A stretch of DNA of 64,000 nt from contig JAYKAV010003057.1 of assembly GCA_035582835.1 (NCBI GenBank), positions 64,739-128,738 on the forward strand, in the 5' to 3' direction. The position numbers were made by a program, and so were the translations under genes. This document shows positions 1-13,500 of this stretch, in pieces. Source of the DNA: Phoebastria nigripes. Lineage: Eukaryota; Chordata; Aves; Procellariiformes; Diomedeidae. The notes beneath the pieces are model-generated. The model ran no database searches. It worked only from the letters and a program-made list of their open reading frames with translations, and was not told where the DNA came from. Within the stretch, counting starts at the first letter, position 1. Each line of letters opens with the position of its first letter.

Positions 1-840
1 ATGTGGGCAATGTTTTGGAGCTTCTTAAGCTCCTTGGAGACCAAAATACNGACTAAGTCTCAGGCTGAACTGTGGAGAGTTGTACACCACAGTAAGCTGC
101 ATTGTATCCCCAGTTCAGGTCAACAGGGGATGGACTTCTCTGCTGAGCTCCTGGCTCTCACCAATGCCTGGGCTCACTTCTGCAAACTAGTTCACTCCAG
201 GACAACATGGACAAGACTGCACCAAGTGCAACTCCTTCCATCCTACACAATCTTCCAATGCTATCCCAGCAGGTTTTACACCCTCAGACATGCCATACAC
301 ATATACAGCTTCATGTTACAAAGCCACCACTCTGGCAAGCTGCAACACAGGTTATACATTACTTCAGACATCTTGAACCGGGAAAAAACCACATGAAAAG
401 AAGCATTTTCCATTGGACCTCATAGGCACCACATGGGATGAGACAAGTCGCAAGGACAAGAGCTATATGTGGCATGGATCTGTCTGTGCTTACCACTTGG
501 CCTCAGCACTGAGGATTAGCTCCTGGCTCTCTTCTATTTAGCAGTGTAGCCACAGGGTCTAAGTAACCTTCTCCAGCCCTATCACAGCTAGAGTTGTAAT
601 AACATAATCCTATTATTCTTAATATAGCTCAAGCTTAGGAAATCATTGTCAGATTCAGCCATCTTCCATAGGTACACTTTCAGACTCTTTGAAGGATAAG
701 ATTCAGCATTTCTGAAGCATAATTTCATGTTGGTTTAGATCCATATCCTGCATCAATAAATACTTTCTAAGCCAAAGAACACATGTATAGAGGTGTGGTT
801 CTTATTTCTTCCAATTTCTTTTATATTTGAGGAGATTGCA
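1..840. other. Intergenic, nothing recognised
   Basis: A frame open from the window edge (1-396, 131 codons) encodes no family I recognise and has no supporting signals. The rest is unremarkable single-copy sequence. Confidence 0.6.
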
Positions 841-846
841 GGTTGC

Positions 847-860
847 TTTTTTTTTTTTTT
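847..860. repeat. T14 homopolymer
   Basis: Fourteen consecutive T. No repeat body is recognised on either side. Confidence 0.9.
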
Positions 861-3800
861 CTATCAAGAAAAAGTATGATGTGGCGTGCATATGGCTATG
901 ATATAGATGCTGTATTTGGAATTACCAGAAAGATCNAATTTACTAGGCATTTCAAGAGCTCTTCAACTGAAATAATAAATCAAACATCATGGGCCCAACA
1001 GTGTACTCTTTATACTGTAGCAGCCAGAGTGAAATTAATTCATAAAAGTAGAGCCAGAAGGATCTGGCCAAACACCTATTTACCTTAAGGAAGAGTTAAA
1101 AAAAAAAAGTTAATGATGCTTCAGGAAGATGTCAGATTGATAGCATGAAATGCCCATAACCAATAGTAAAAATCTACTCAGTTAAATGGATGCCATCTGT
1201 GTATTCTGGCATTTGGTAACATAAACAGCTTTTGATCTATTTGGANTTAGAAGCAAAACTAGAACTGGTAAAGCTTCCAGAAATCATAAAAGAGAATAAA
1301 AGAGTATGAATTCACACATTTCAGCAACTCATATTTCACATTTGTGACTCAAACTTTGTTCCATGACTTTATGACAGAAACAAGAAGAGGGACTACAGTT
1401 ACAGCAGCCAGAAAATGTCTTTGTCATGAACAAGGATTAAGGAAAGAAACAGGAGAAAGTGGCTACAAGAGGCTCAGTGCCAGGATATAGCCCAATAGAC
1501 AGCCATGATATGGATCCTGCCTGCTATGGGCTTGCCTGAGTCTGGGTCATCTCTATTATGACTGGACAGTAGCATTGTAACGTAAAACCCATTTCTTTCA
1601 TCATAGTTGTTTGCATTTGAAATGGGAGCTTCTAGTAACTTGATTCACCCATGAACCAAATATAAGTTGGTCTGATCTACGTTATGGGAACACTAGTCTA
1701 ACTTATATGCCCATTACATCTCTGTGCTTACCTTACCTGAGGTGGCTTAAACTGACTTCCCTTAAGTCTTTTAGAATTCCTTTTGCTAAATGGAAACACA
1801 GAAAAACTCAATTTTGAGGCAGATTTGTTTGGGAAAAAGTAATGAACCAGTGGTATGGGATGTCATTTTTGGAAGGAAGATCATATTGGAAGATNATACT
1901 ATTTACAGCCTTAGCTAATGCAAAACAGTATGCCCAAACACTACCAAAGTGCAGTTGGTTTTCAGAGGAGGGCTGGTAACTGTTTATACAAATCTAGCAA
2001 CAGTATGTAGTAGTTTTATACTTGGCAGAGAGCCAAGGAAATGCTACCAGTGTTTGAAACTGCAGGAGTAATATGCCTATTGCCTCTATCTCAACTGAAT
2101 TTGATCCAGAACACTGAAGTTAATATAGCTACTCTATAGGGGAAAAAAAATAACTGGGCTTTGAAATAAAAAGAAGTCAGGAATTTGGATTTCCTTGCTC
2201 TCCAGCTGACTGCTCTCCAAGAGCACTGTACCTTTTCTCAAATGCACACGAGGGACCCGAAAACTGGCAGTGCCTGTAACCTGCCTGCATCTCGGTGCTG
2301 TCCGAATCACAAGGCACTTCTCTGCTTTGGGCTCGTAGGGGGTTTGGTGGTGATGGATGGCAGTGGACCCCGCCATAATCAAGCGTGAGCTGCAGAGCAA
2401 TGGAGGTCAGCTTGCATAAAGTGATGAAAGCAGAAGTAGGTCTGTCTCAAATAGGTACCTAGACATAGATGGGATGTATTTTACTCACAGGTGCTTTTTT
2501 AAACCACAAAGTAGTTGATTTTATTCAAAGCACCAGAGAAAACATTTAAAAAAAAATACAATGTTGGTTTTCAATGTTTTCTGAGGAAAAGAGGAATGAC
2601 TAGATCCGCAGAGGAAATTAGGCACTAGAGTGCTCTGAGTTCCACTGAATAACTAGCATAAAACGCTTTAACATTCATTGCAGATGAACAGGGATCCAGG
2701 CTGCTATTATACCATATAATTGCCAAGGAAGCAACCGGCTTCAGTTTCCACGAACTGAGTGCAAAGTTGTAGCATCATGAATGACACATCAAAAGGCCTG
2801 CAATGAAAGCCTGATTTATGGCAACTCAGTGTTAATTGCAAAAATCATCTTCCTGCTTTGCATTGAGCTAGGTTGGAAAGTCCTAAGCAAGATGGACAAT
2901 CTGTCCAAAAGTCTGCAAGTATCAGCTATTTTAGGAAGTAAATTATAAAAAGGATTTTACAAGGTATTTTGTGAAAATATTGAATGCCCTAAAACTCTTT
3001 AAAACCCCCGTGTTGTGTACCCATGCTGAATAAATGACATAGTAATTTATGAACTTTGCACTGGAGTTGTAAATGTAAGTATTGACATAGTAGCTGTGCT
3101 ATACTTCATATATGATAATGAAACATTAATCTTGGGAAGAACAATCCTTCAAAGCTGTAAGCCTTGGGCCTGCATACTTTTTGATTTTTTCCATTGAATT
3201 TGCTAAAAAGTCAGTTGGACTCTGCAAAGGCAGAGGGAGAGACATCATAATTTCCCTTCTGCCAGCTGAAAGGATTTTATGGGGACACTGAAAATATGAA
3301 ATGCTTTGTGGAATAGTTGGCACTAATGTCTGTTTTAGGAGCATAGAGGGAGTGTGGTAGTTCCTTTTCATGGTGTCTGGAGAACTTTTGTCAAAGAGCG
3401 ACTCCGTAAATGACTGCCATGCACAGGATTTAGTATGTAGAATGCTATTTAAGCAGTTAATTTAAATGTGAGGTAGTGCCCAACACATTCAAAAGGGTTG
3501 TTTTCTTTCTTACCCTCTGGTTTCCAAAAAGGATCTTTGTCAAAATGTAGTTTATAATGTATCATACAACATATTTTAATAGAATAGCTGAGATGGGTTG
3601 TTCTTCGTCTAAAAATTAAAGGGCCCCACCACCATCATCATAAATACTGCTTTACCTTTGAGGTTTGGTAGGCTTTTAAGGTCACCTCTCTTTAAATTTG
3701 AAAATGCTTGCTCACATTCAAGTCTTCCTGCCAGGAGGACTCCATTCATTAACTTGCACTTATATGGATGGCTATTTTACTGTTTCTTTAACTGAACTTT

Positions 3801-6800
3801 TATGCTGGCTGCCTGCTGTGTCCTGAGTGCTGCGAGCATTTCAGAAAGTAGGTGCATGCTGTGAAGGCAGCCCTTTCTGTAAATAATGTTCCAATTAATA
3901 AGACAATTATACAGCACTGCAGTACTTTATTGGTGTTCTCTGTTACTGCAGTGTTGGTCAGAGCACAATAGTTAAGAGAGCATTAACATTTTTGTATAAG
4001 CCCTTCTCTCCAGAAGCTTAGACTCAGAAATTCATACCGCTCTGAAAATTCAGTAGCAAAGAAGCAGAAAGGCATGCATTTTACAGTGTTTTTATATAAA
4101 ATTGTTTATAGATTATATGAGTAAAATTAAAATGAGAAGAGGGGATTTGGTTTAGAGTCTTTTTATATGAAATGCTTTCTGCTTTATGGGTTGTAAGAGT
4201 AAAAACAGAATGGAAATGTATCTTCAGTTACGTTTTAAAATGTTTACTGTAACTCTCCAAAGGCATCTTAAACTGAAATTTTACAGGTCATTAGTCTGTT
4301 CTATGAACAGGTCCTGGAATGACTGTAGATTGAAATTGTTAAGGTCCAGACACAACCTGTAAAGGCCTGGGTAGAATTTGGCTGCCCAACACAAAAGATC
4401 CTGCACCCCTGCTGAGCTGCTGTGTCACCCTGGGGGGGCCTGCGGTCTACAGCTGCTTTGCTCTTTTAGTTCCCCAAATGCCTAGGTTTGTGCTGCTGGA
4501 CACAGAAGGAGTTTCTGTCTAACCCACTCGGTACCTCTGTCATGTCTCAGCCCAAAAGAGATGCAAGAAGTAATGGCTCTTTTTCCCTCCGGGCCCCGAC
4601 AGTGTAAGGGAGCCTCAGACTATCCCCTCCCAGGTAATGAAGGGCTATCAAAATCCCACTACTGCTTGCTTTTAAAACATGCGAGGAGAAGATGTTGTCT
4701 TTTTCCCACATGACAGCTTTCTCATCAAATAGTCAGAGAACTAATGGAAGAAGGAGGATGTCCTGGGTGAGGCCAAGAAACAAATGAAAAAAAGAATGCA
4801 GAAAGAACAGACCTTACAGCCCAGTGGCAAGAACATGTGCATGGAGGCGACAATCCTGTGTCTCTGCATAAAGTACAAATACAGTCTTCCATCATGTTCA
4901 CCTGTGAGTACATTCCTATACACACATATATAAATACACATTCATTTTTAATCAGTTAAAATGTTATGAGAAGCCTATAAAGTATATTTCAGATGTAATC
5001 AACGTTTTTCCATGCCTCGGTTGCAGTTCATCCAGCCATTATGAACATTTTAATTCTATAAAATGTAGAATGTCTCTGTTGTATATTTGTGCAAATTCCA
5101 GAGCGATGCAGGTCTAATACTCAGTCGGGATCCTTCAGCTCTGTGATAATATTTAATAAGTATCAGTTTTGCTTGTCTTGTGCACACATGTGGTTATGCA
5201 TTTTTCAGATTATCAGTTTGGAAATCCTGCTCCTTTCTGTCCTTATCAGCTCTCACGGCGTTATTGCAGGTTATTTACCGTGGCTTAGATTTTACAGTAT
5301 AAAATACAGAATACAAACTTCAGAGGCTTTTCTAATCTACTTAATGTAAAATCCACTGGAGAAACACCTGTCCTCAGCACCATCTACCTGACAGGGTGAA
5401 GCTGTTCTTTAAGCTGACCGTCAGCCAAACCACATGAATTTGCACTATTGGTGTCAAAGGATGGGGAAAAAAATAGCTGTTCACGTGCCTGCTTTCACTT
5501 TTCAGGAGCACTCCAAGGTCAGCTACTAAAACCAANCTGTGACCTTCCCTCCAAATTCATTTGGCCTCAGTTTAGGTGCCTGTGGTGGGGAGGTCCACAC
5601 CTGTGCTGGGTATCGTCTCCCATTATACCCAAACTGGCCTCCTCAGTTAGTATAGTCAGTGGTGTTTTAAGATCAAGTGGGATTGCTCACTATAGGATGA
5701 GGTGACTGTAGCCTATACACTACTGACTCTATCATCCAGCTTTCCGTCCCCCATGAAGACAACCTGGATTACTTGCTCAGCTGTACTGAGGTGAAGCCAC
5801 TCCTGACTTCAGCATTCCTGCTGACCGCAGGGCACGGGCAGACTGGAAAGCCACCTCGTCATCGGTGTATATTTATGCAGTTTTTTTACACTGGATCAGT
5901 ATGGTGAAATCTTGAGGAGAAAAAGAGAGCTCTACATTTATTGCTGATACGAGAAACCAGGGAAGTGGGAGAACTAGCAAATCTAGCTAAGCTACTGACA
6001 ACAACTCTTATGGGACTGTAGGGCAAGCCAGGTCCAGAAGAGTGAAAACCACAAAGCCATTCCTTCCCCGTGTTGCAGGGAAGGTTTTTGCTATCAGCCA
6101 AACCGAATGTCACTGAAGCGCATCATGTTTCAGTACCTGGATGCCCAGCTCAGGATATCTGTGCTACAACACACGCGGGCTGCATTGTGCTTGCCTGCAA
6201 CTTCATACCAGTAGTTTAGTCTGACTAGGGGATTTATAGCACTCGTGTGTTTCAGAGATGCTGGCACAGCACGGATAAGAATATAAGCAAAAGTAGAAGC
6301 CATTTTCATCATCTGGGCAGAAGAGCAATGCTAAGCACGACACAGCTAATCTGCTCGCAGGGTGTTTTGCCTGCTCCCTTTTGTCCCCCAGCTCTGGCAG
6401 GGCTGTTGTCAGTGCAGCGCAGAGGCCTCGGGTAGCACTTACGTCCTCGCTCACTTTAATCGGGCTGACTCAAGTGCAAAATAATGTCACATTTGAGAAG
6501 ACAAATTGTATTAATTGAAACATTACTTTGTGAGGCTACACATGAAGGTCTGTCAACGGACAGTGGGAACCACTAGCGTGAGACTACAAGAAAATACGGG
6601 CCATTTACAGATTGTTGGTAATGAGTTTAGTCTACCCCTGCCTGCAAAATATAAATAAAGGTTTTCATTAGGCTTTCTGGGGGTGCAGATGTTCCCTCTG
6701 TTGGGTGCCCAACACAGTGCGAAGGGGGTGAACTTGTTTCCCTAGTTTCACTAGGGCATGCACCAGAGGAAAGGCGATTGTGGGGAGGAGAAAGAGGAAG

Positions 6801-8837
6801 CGTGACGCAGGAGGAGACACGAATAGACCTCGGTAACGTGATCTTTCTCCACTGGAAACATTTCTCCTCCTGATACATCGCCTCTTCTCATTGCTGTTGG
6901 TGCAAAGGTAGGAAATGAAAGCTTCTAGAGGAAGCCAGGTTTTCCCTTTGTGGGGGTTGTGGGAAGGCGTGGAGGCACCTGGAGTGGGAGCATTTCCATG
7001 TGTGTATGGCCGTGGGGAAGAGGGTGATGGGGAGGGAGGTGTGCCCAGGAGCCAGGCTGTCCTGCAGGCCTTTGGGAGAGATGGATGTCCTTGCTCTAGA
7101 ATTTAGGTGAAAAAATGTTGTGACAGCTCGAGAAGGTTGGGGAAGGAGGGATGAGTGAGCCAGCTTCCAGCACCGACCGCCTCTCCACCAGGAACCAGAA
7201 GGGAGCAACGATGGCTCTGTCCTTGTCACACCAAAACCGCTGCTGTCCTGCAGAGAGGGCACTAATGACTAACGACTAATGAGGTTTATCCGTGGCAGCC
7301 AGGGCTCAAACACTATTTTGGGTGCCAACCATCACATCATGCAGTAATTTTACGGAGGGGTGTCACGCACAGATCCCAATGCCTGTTATGGAGATTGATG
7401 TGGCTGGAAGTGCTGAGCAGAACGTCTATTTTTGTGCTGTTCCTGTTACACAGCTGAACAGCTGGCTCTATGCTCTGACAGCCACCGAGGAAAGCCCAGC
7501 ATGGCTTAAGAGCAAGAGAGCAGCACACAAGAGAAGTGCTGCGTGGGTTACTGTGATGGCCCGATCAGGTTGTCGAGATCCTTGAATTTCTTTTGGTAGT
7601 GTATAACAGAAGCAATAGAAGCAGAAGAAATAGTAAGAGAACCAAGACTTGTATGTCTACTTTATAAATATATATATATATATGTATTTTAAATACTTTA
7701 TTGTTAAGTTTCTTCAGGCACCTTGCTTTGGGTTTGTCTGTGACATTACTTTTTCATTTCAATGGTACAGTATTATTCTGGAAGCACTTACTATGAAATC
7801 TATAAATTCATAGAAGCTTTTTTAAGGAAATCCCAGTCTTCTGATCAGCTTTGTGGAGAGAGACTGATCACTCAGTAGGTCACTTGTGTGATTACTCTCC
7901 AGTGCTTTCTTTGCACGGCCTTTACTGTAAGCCAAAGACTTTGCCAAGAAAGCAGGCGAAATGAGGGTGAAGACTGATTACAACAAAGTTATAAATAACG
8001 ACCATAAAATTAAGTCTTATCAAGTGACAGCATTATCCCGTGGTAATAGACAAATTCTTCTTTGTTTGGAAAAGCTAATTTGTATATAAAAAAATTCAGG
8101 CTGACAACTGAAGCATGACGGTTGATATGTGCAAGATGACTTGCTTTCCAAGGTTTAGCGCATTTATTGCAGCTCTGAAAGCTCAGACGAACTGTTTACG
8201 TGCCTAACCAGTGGCCCCAAAATGTAAGGTGTTTGCAAACCTCATAATGTTTTCAGCAGCTCCATTTCAGGCTATTGAAAACCATTAGTAATGCACCACA
8301 ATAACTCGTTAAAAGAAAAACATACTGTTCAAACAAATCTCCATTAAACTGTCATCTTTATTTTTATACTTCTTTTATTGCTATTACAGGGATTTGTGTG
8401 TTTTTTCTCTGTTTTCTCTGTCTCTCCATTAGCAAGAGGTAGAAAGTGACTGCCTAAATGGACTTTTTTAATGATTGGAATTGTATACAAGTTGAGCACT
8501 GTGCACAGAACATGGAAATAACACACAGCGGTGCCGGTTTTGTTTGCAATTAAGTGATGCAGAGTCGTAAAGCAAGTTCAGCTACAGCTCCTGCAAATAT
8601 CATAATGATAACTTATGTCTGCTTCTTGCTTATGGGCAAATAACCTTCACTTGGGCCAAATAAACTGTAATGATTCTGGCCCGTGCATTAACAGCAAATA
8701 AATGTCAAGGTGGAAGAGTAGGATGTTTATTAGATTGAGATACAAATAATGAAAGGCATTATAATGAAGCTTTTAGTATTTAAACCATAAATGAAAACAA
8801 AATGACAGAAAAATGCTGAGCAGGCTGTTGGAGCACT
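861..8837. other. Intergenic single-copy DNA, no gene recognised
   Basis: AT-rich with short open frames only (at most 124 codons, at 6888-7262 on the minus strand, shadowed by frames on the other strand). The TA microsatellite at 7669-7683 is the only repeat I can name. The part from about 8550 has TAAT-rich motifs of the sort seen in conserved noncoding elements, but I cannot test this. Confidence 0.6.
7669..7683. repeat. (TA)n microsatellite
   Basis: Uninterrupted TA repeat of about seven units in AT-rich sequence. Confidence 0.9.
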
Positions 8838-9130
8838 AATTTTTTAAAGGCCAGGGAAGGAGCCCTTCCCTGCCTCCCCTGTGGCGACGGCCTCCCTGGG
8901 GTCCCCACTACCTCCTCCCCACAGGAGGAGGAGCGAGGCAATAGGGCTTCCCCACCATAAAAATGAGCCAGGCCCCGCAGGAGGGATGATCAGGGGGGCG
9001 GCCGGGCTGTGCTGTGAGGAGGGGAGGCAGAGTTTGGCTGGCGAGAGAGGGAGGAAACCCAACCCTTCTCCCAGGTGACCAGCAAAGGACGGGGGGTGAC
9101 ATGGTTGCTGGCGGCAGCAAGGAAAATGCC
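8838..9130. other. GC-rich patch
   Basis: A sharply GC-richer stretch with scattered CpGs. Overlapping open frames occur on both strands (for example 8908-9309 minus, 133 codons), none resembling a known protein. It contains donor-like GGTGACC and GGTAAGG strings. It may be a small CpG island or a biased-conversion patch; no gene can be assigned. Confidence 0.4.
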
Positions 9131-10254
9131 AGCGGTAGGTAAGGAAACAAAATCTTCCCCATGAAGGTGGTTAAGCATTGAAGCTGTTTGCCCAGAAAGG
9201 TGATGGATCCTTGGAGATGTCCAAAATTAGACCGGTGTTCGTTACTCCAGTTTTCTGTACAAAGTGAGGGACACCAGCAGCACCATGGTCTTTTGCTCTG
9301 CACTTGCACCTAGCCACGTTAGTATAGAGATGTTGTTTAAAAATACTGTGCCCCATAGCAGCGTGACACGGGCAAATATTTGTGGTGTTGAGCTGGCCTT
9401 AGCCACCCATGCCTCCGCAGTGCCTGCTGACAAGTCAGGCTATGAAGGTCAGAATATCCTATAAACTGCATAGGATCCGCGATGCCTTTTAGCTCCTGCC
9501 AAGTGTCTTGCTCGTGACTGCAGAGGGAAACAAATGCGTGCCCTTGGCAGCCGTGCGGCTTTCGCTCTGGTACGGTATTTAATCACATGCTAGGCGTAGC
9601 ATCTGATACAACAAGCTTTTCTTCCCCCACTCTGGTTTTTTGGTAACTCTTTTGCAATTCTCTTCCCAGTCTTAACACTCATTTCAGTGCTTATCTCACT
9701 TCGGGAAATCTTTAGCGTAGCACTAACTCTACCTTTTGATTTTCCTCTGTGAAACGTCAGNCTAATCAGATAAATTATTGGTGTAATAACAGCAGCTCCA
9801 ACTTACTTTTTTAGTATTTCCTTTTAACAGAAGCCAAAAAATCTAGGCTGCACCAGGACAGTTTCCCAGCATAACCACCCTGGTGAAAAATGTTCAGTGC
9901 TTTCTGTGTAGGCTAGAGTTTGGTGAACAAGGTTAGTGATTAAAAACAGCTGAGAATATCTTTTTGGAAAACACTCTTTTTACCTTGAAAATATCACAGT
10001 ATAAGCAGCCCACTGAGAAGTATTTTAGACCATGATACATAAAGTTCACACAGTATAAGAAAGGCATTAAACTATAATGTCAGGAATGTCAGTTGCCATT
10101 GAAGGCTATGGAGCTGGTCAACAATTTAATCAGTGATTTGAAAGCACTGATTAAAAATACTCAATTATCAGCATGAAAAGATCATATACTCCTTAAAAGA
10201 CAGCAAATGACCAAAGAGTGTTCCAGCTATAGTTAATTCCATTCTAGCTGCACA

Positions 10255-10294
10255 TTTGTAACATTTTCTTGACTTTTGTAACATTTTCTTGACT
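10255..10294. repeat. Perfect tandem duplication of a 20-bp unit
   Basis: Two identical head-to-tail 20-bp copies (10255-10274 and 10275-10294), just upstream of a CR1 tail fragment. Probably a replication-slippage duplication. Confidence 0.9.
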
Positions 10295-10307
10295 TTCATT
10301 GAAAATT

Positions 10308-10382
10308 TGGCAGTTGGAATAGATGATCATTGTAGGTCCCTTCCAACTGAAATATTCTATTCTATTCTATTCTATTCTATTC
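10308..10382 (+). mobile_element. CR1 LINE, extreme 3' end, with (TATTC)6 tail
   Basis: The sequence around GTTGGAATAGATGATC and AGGTCCCTTCCAACT matches the conserved CR1 3' terminus. It ends in six perfect TATTC units (10353-10382), a pentameric variant of the usual octameric CR1 tail. Only about 75 bp remain, so this is a severely 5'-truncated insertion. Confidence 0.85.
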
Positions 10383-10483
10383 CAGTCTTGGTCCCTGCTG
10401 AAAGGCAACCTGTTTCTGAAGTTTAAGCAGAAATGTTAGACGAGCTTTGAGCAGGGAGAATACTGGGAAAAATATCTGACCTA

Positions 10484-10524
10484 AATATATACATATATAC
10501 ACATATATGTATGTATATACATAC
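10484..10524. repeat. TA/CA/TG-rich simple repeat with a perfect hairpin
   Basis: Alternating purine-pyrimidine tract. 10489-10498 and 10503-10512 are exact inverted complements (10-bp stem, 4-base loop). Confidence 0.85.
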
Positions 10525-13500
10525 CTTATTGATTTTTCTAAACAGCTATTTAGGCAAAGTGAGTGGGGAAAGATACTGAAATTTGGTGAAAATATAGCCA
10601 AAAAGAGGGCCTTTTGGCACTCTGGTATATACTGTCTTACTTCATACTGATGAGCCTTTAAAAAGAAAAAAAGGTGTTTTTTTTTAATACAATACATATT
10701 TTGCTTTGTATAGACTAGCCATGCATTGACCCTAAGGCCCCAGTGCATACGTGCATGTGACTCACTGTATAGCTTACTTCTCCTTCAGCTGTCACGCACT
10801 CAGCAAGGTACAGAGCAGACTTTTGTAGGTGACAGCAGGTAAGGCAAGGCTGATTGCAAACATAAGAGTAAGCTCTCGCATTCATATCAGTAGAAGCACA
10901 AACAGTTGCAAAGAGAGAGGGAAAAAAAAGCCCTTTCCAGCAATTATTTTAATGTCCACATTTACTGTTTTGGGAGTTTTCCCTTCAAGCTCCTAGCAAG
11001 GAATGATATTATGGGAATTATTATTGTTAGGTTAGGGTAACATTTTTTCGAGAAAACAGTTAACGTGGCAAAAATGGTGGGTTTGTTTTTTTCCAAACCA
11101 ATACCAATTTTCCCGTTTTTTTATCTGGAATCACGGCTGGGGTAGAATGGGAAGCTATGGTCATAAGCCTTGCGGGTAAGTTTCTGCCACCCCCTGACTG
11201 GGTGGCCAGCAAGCTAATCGCTCACTTGGGAAGTGGCGAAACTGAGTTTAACTTCTGGTACTGCCACCAGGGTTTTAAACGCAAATATCCTGCTTCTCAG
11301 GAGCATGCTGTACTCTCCTTGTTACAAGTTACAGAGGATGGAGCAGGGGAAACGCCCTTGAACTCTCTTGTCGATGGCACAAGACCTTGAGTGACTGGGC
11401 ATCCGGCAGAGCAAGGAGGAGAGGCGATCACCCCGTCCCCAGGTGAGCAGCCAGCCCTCCCCAGCGAGCAACGACACTCCTTCCTTCATTTCCCAAAGAC
11501 TTTTTAACAAGATGGAGCTGTGCTGCAGGAGAGACTGGCACCCAGCCAGCCTTAGACATACTGCTCAGGTAGCAGAGGCAGGCGAATATAACTCTTCCTT
11601 AGGACAGGCAACTGTGCTCTCCCGGAGCCGTTGGGTAAAAGCTAGCAGGAGCAGGTCAGCTTTTGGGAGGCTTTCGGTAATACAGTGTAGCATTTTCCTT
11701 CTTTTGCTTGTCTTGATGATCAAAAACGTAGCTTATTGTTTTATATTACAACATACTTTAGTTTTTTTCATTTACTTGTTGACTCTATCTGTGAAAAGTG
11801 AAAGAGGAGTAAGATGTGTTTCAGGATCTTATTTTTTTACTTTTTTTTTAAACAGAAACACAGTGTGAGATTGGAAGGAAAACCCCTGCAGTTATTGCCA
11901 AAATATAGTCGATTCATAGAGCACCACAGACACCAATGTGGTGCCTGAACACTGCCCAAAGGGCTGTGAGTGGCCTGGAGGCCATTTGCTACATACAAAT
12001 TTGTCTTACCTTTTTCTGTCCAAGGGAATTACCTTGCTAGGAAGTTTCTAAAATGCATTTTATTAGGGTTTTTTGGTGATGTTTGAGCGGTTTTAGGTAT
12101 TCAGTGCTGAAGTGAAAGTGAAGAGCAGAGTACCTGTACTGGGATGGAGCTGGTGGTACCGGCATTGCTGATATCCAGGGCAAAGTGGGTCTTCAGCGAG
12201 TCAATCCTAGGGCCTTTTCACAGCCTGCAGGACCCCTCCTCCAGGGGTGGGGTTCACCTTCACCATGGAGGTCTCAGTGTCCCATCTCCTCTCAGGACAG
12301 GTCATGATCCTTACCTTAGCACTTCAGCTGCCCAGCTCTTGGGGCATGAGCTTCACTGAAGCATCGTGAAGGTAAGGACAGACGCTCTCACTGTCAGCTG
12401 CTGTTGAGTGGAAAGTCATTGTAAGCGGGAGATGGCACAGCCGAGCTGTTTGCAATGGTCTTTGCTGCTGAGGAGCTGCTTTATGCTCTGTATTAATATC
12501 CTAAAAGGGAGTACACAAAGCCAGGAATACTGCCCTTCAGCATGGTAAATGTGTGTATAGCTACTGCATGGTGTTTATAGAGGCATTACAGTCCGGCATA
12601 ATAGTTCTGTCTCAAGAAATATAAAAAAGAACACCCTTGCATGATGTTTTATAATCACATATTTGATTCAAAATATGTCTACAAAGCCCAATTTTCCTGT
12701 CCAACCAAACTTCTGCTCACAGTAAAGAAAAGTGTGAGGCCAGCATAAGTCTCCCACGTCTTTTGTTTGCCTGACAGGCATGTGGCTGTGCAGTGAGCTG
12801 ATAATCAAAGGCTTTACTTCAGAGCAGCCATAATTTTTCTGATCCCTCCATAAAAACATAAACCTCTCAGAAATAATTCATGTTTGAGCCTGTGCCTCCA
12901 AAGGAGGGTTGTGGGTGTTTTGGTTTTTTTAAGGATGAAGACATTACCACCTAGTGGCAAGGCTTCAGAACATAGCAAACCTGGTGTCAAATCTTGGATC
13001 AAAAATCAGGTATCCTGAGTTTCTATGCTTGACATGGCAGGCATAATGAAAAAACAAGAACAAGGCAAAAAAAAAATTTTAATTGTGAATGCAAACAGGC
13101 AGCAGAAAACTGGGTGTATATGTGTGGGGGGGCTGAATTTCTGAAATTCTCAAGCCAAAGCCTGCAGCTTGCCAGCTGCAGCCGGTATGTGTGTAAATTT
13201 TCATCCCACCTGAACTGAACAAACATGGCACATCCTGAATCCTCCAATTAATAAATAGACATGAGACAAACCCTGCAATTAGGAGGCTGGTCACACGTTT
13301 TGCTTCTGCACACAGACTATTTAGAGCGGGAAATTAGGCTCAAAGTGCTGTAAAGAAGAGCTGGTGCCGATGAAAGGGATTTCCAAAATGAAGCAGCAGT
13401 GTCAGAAAGAAGAAGGGAGCCTGGAAAAAAGAAAGCAAAGCTCCTGCTTGGGGGGAAGATGCAGGAGAGAGACAGTTTGTGGCCCATATTGCCTGAGACT

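Noticed and set aside
1..396. A frame open from the window edge as a partial gene
   Set aside because: No recognisable family, no splice or codon evidence. A chance open frame is likelier.
6888..7262. A 124-codon minus-strand frame
   Set aside because: Overlaps an open plus-strand frame in GC-richer sequence; no domain recognised.
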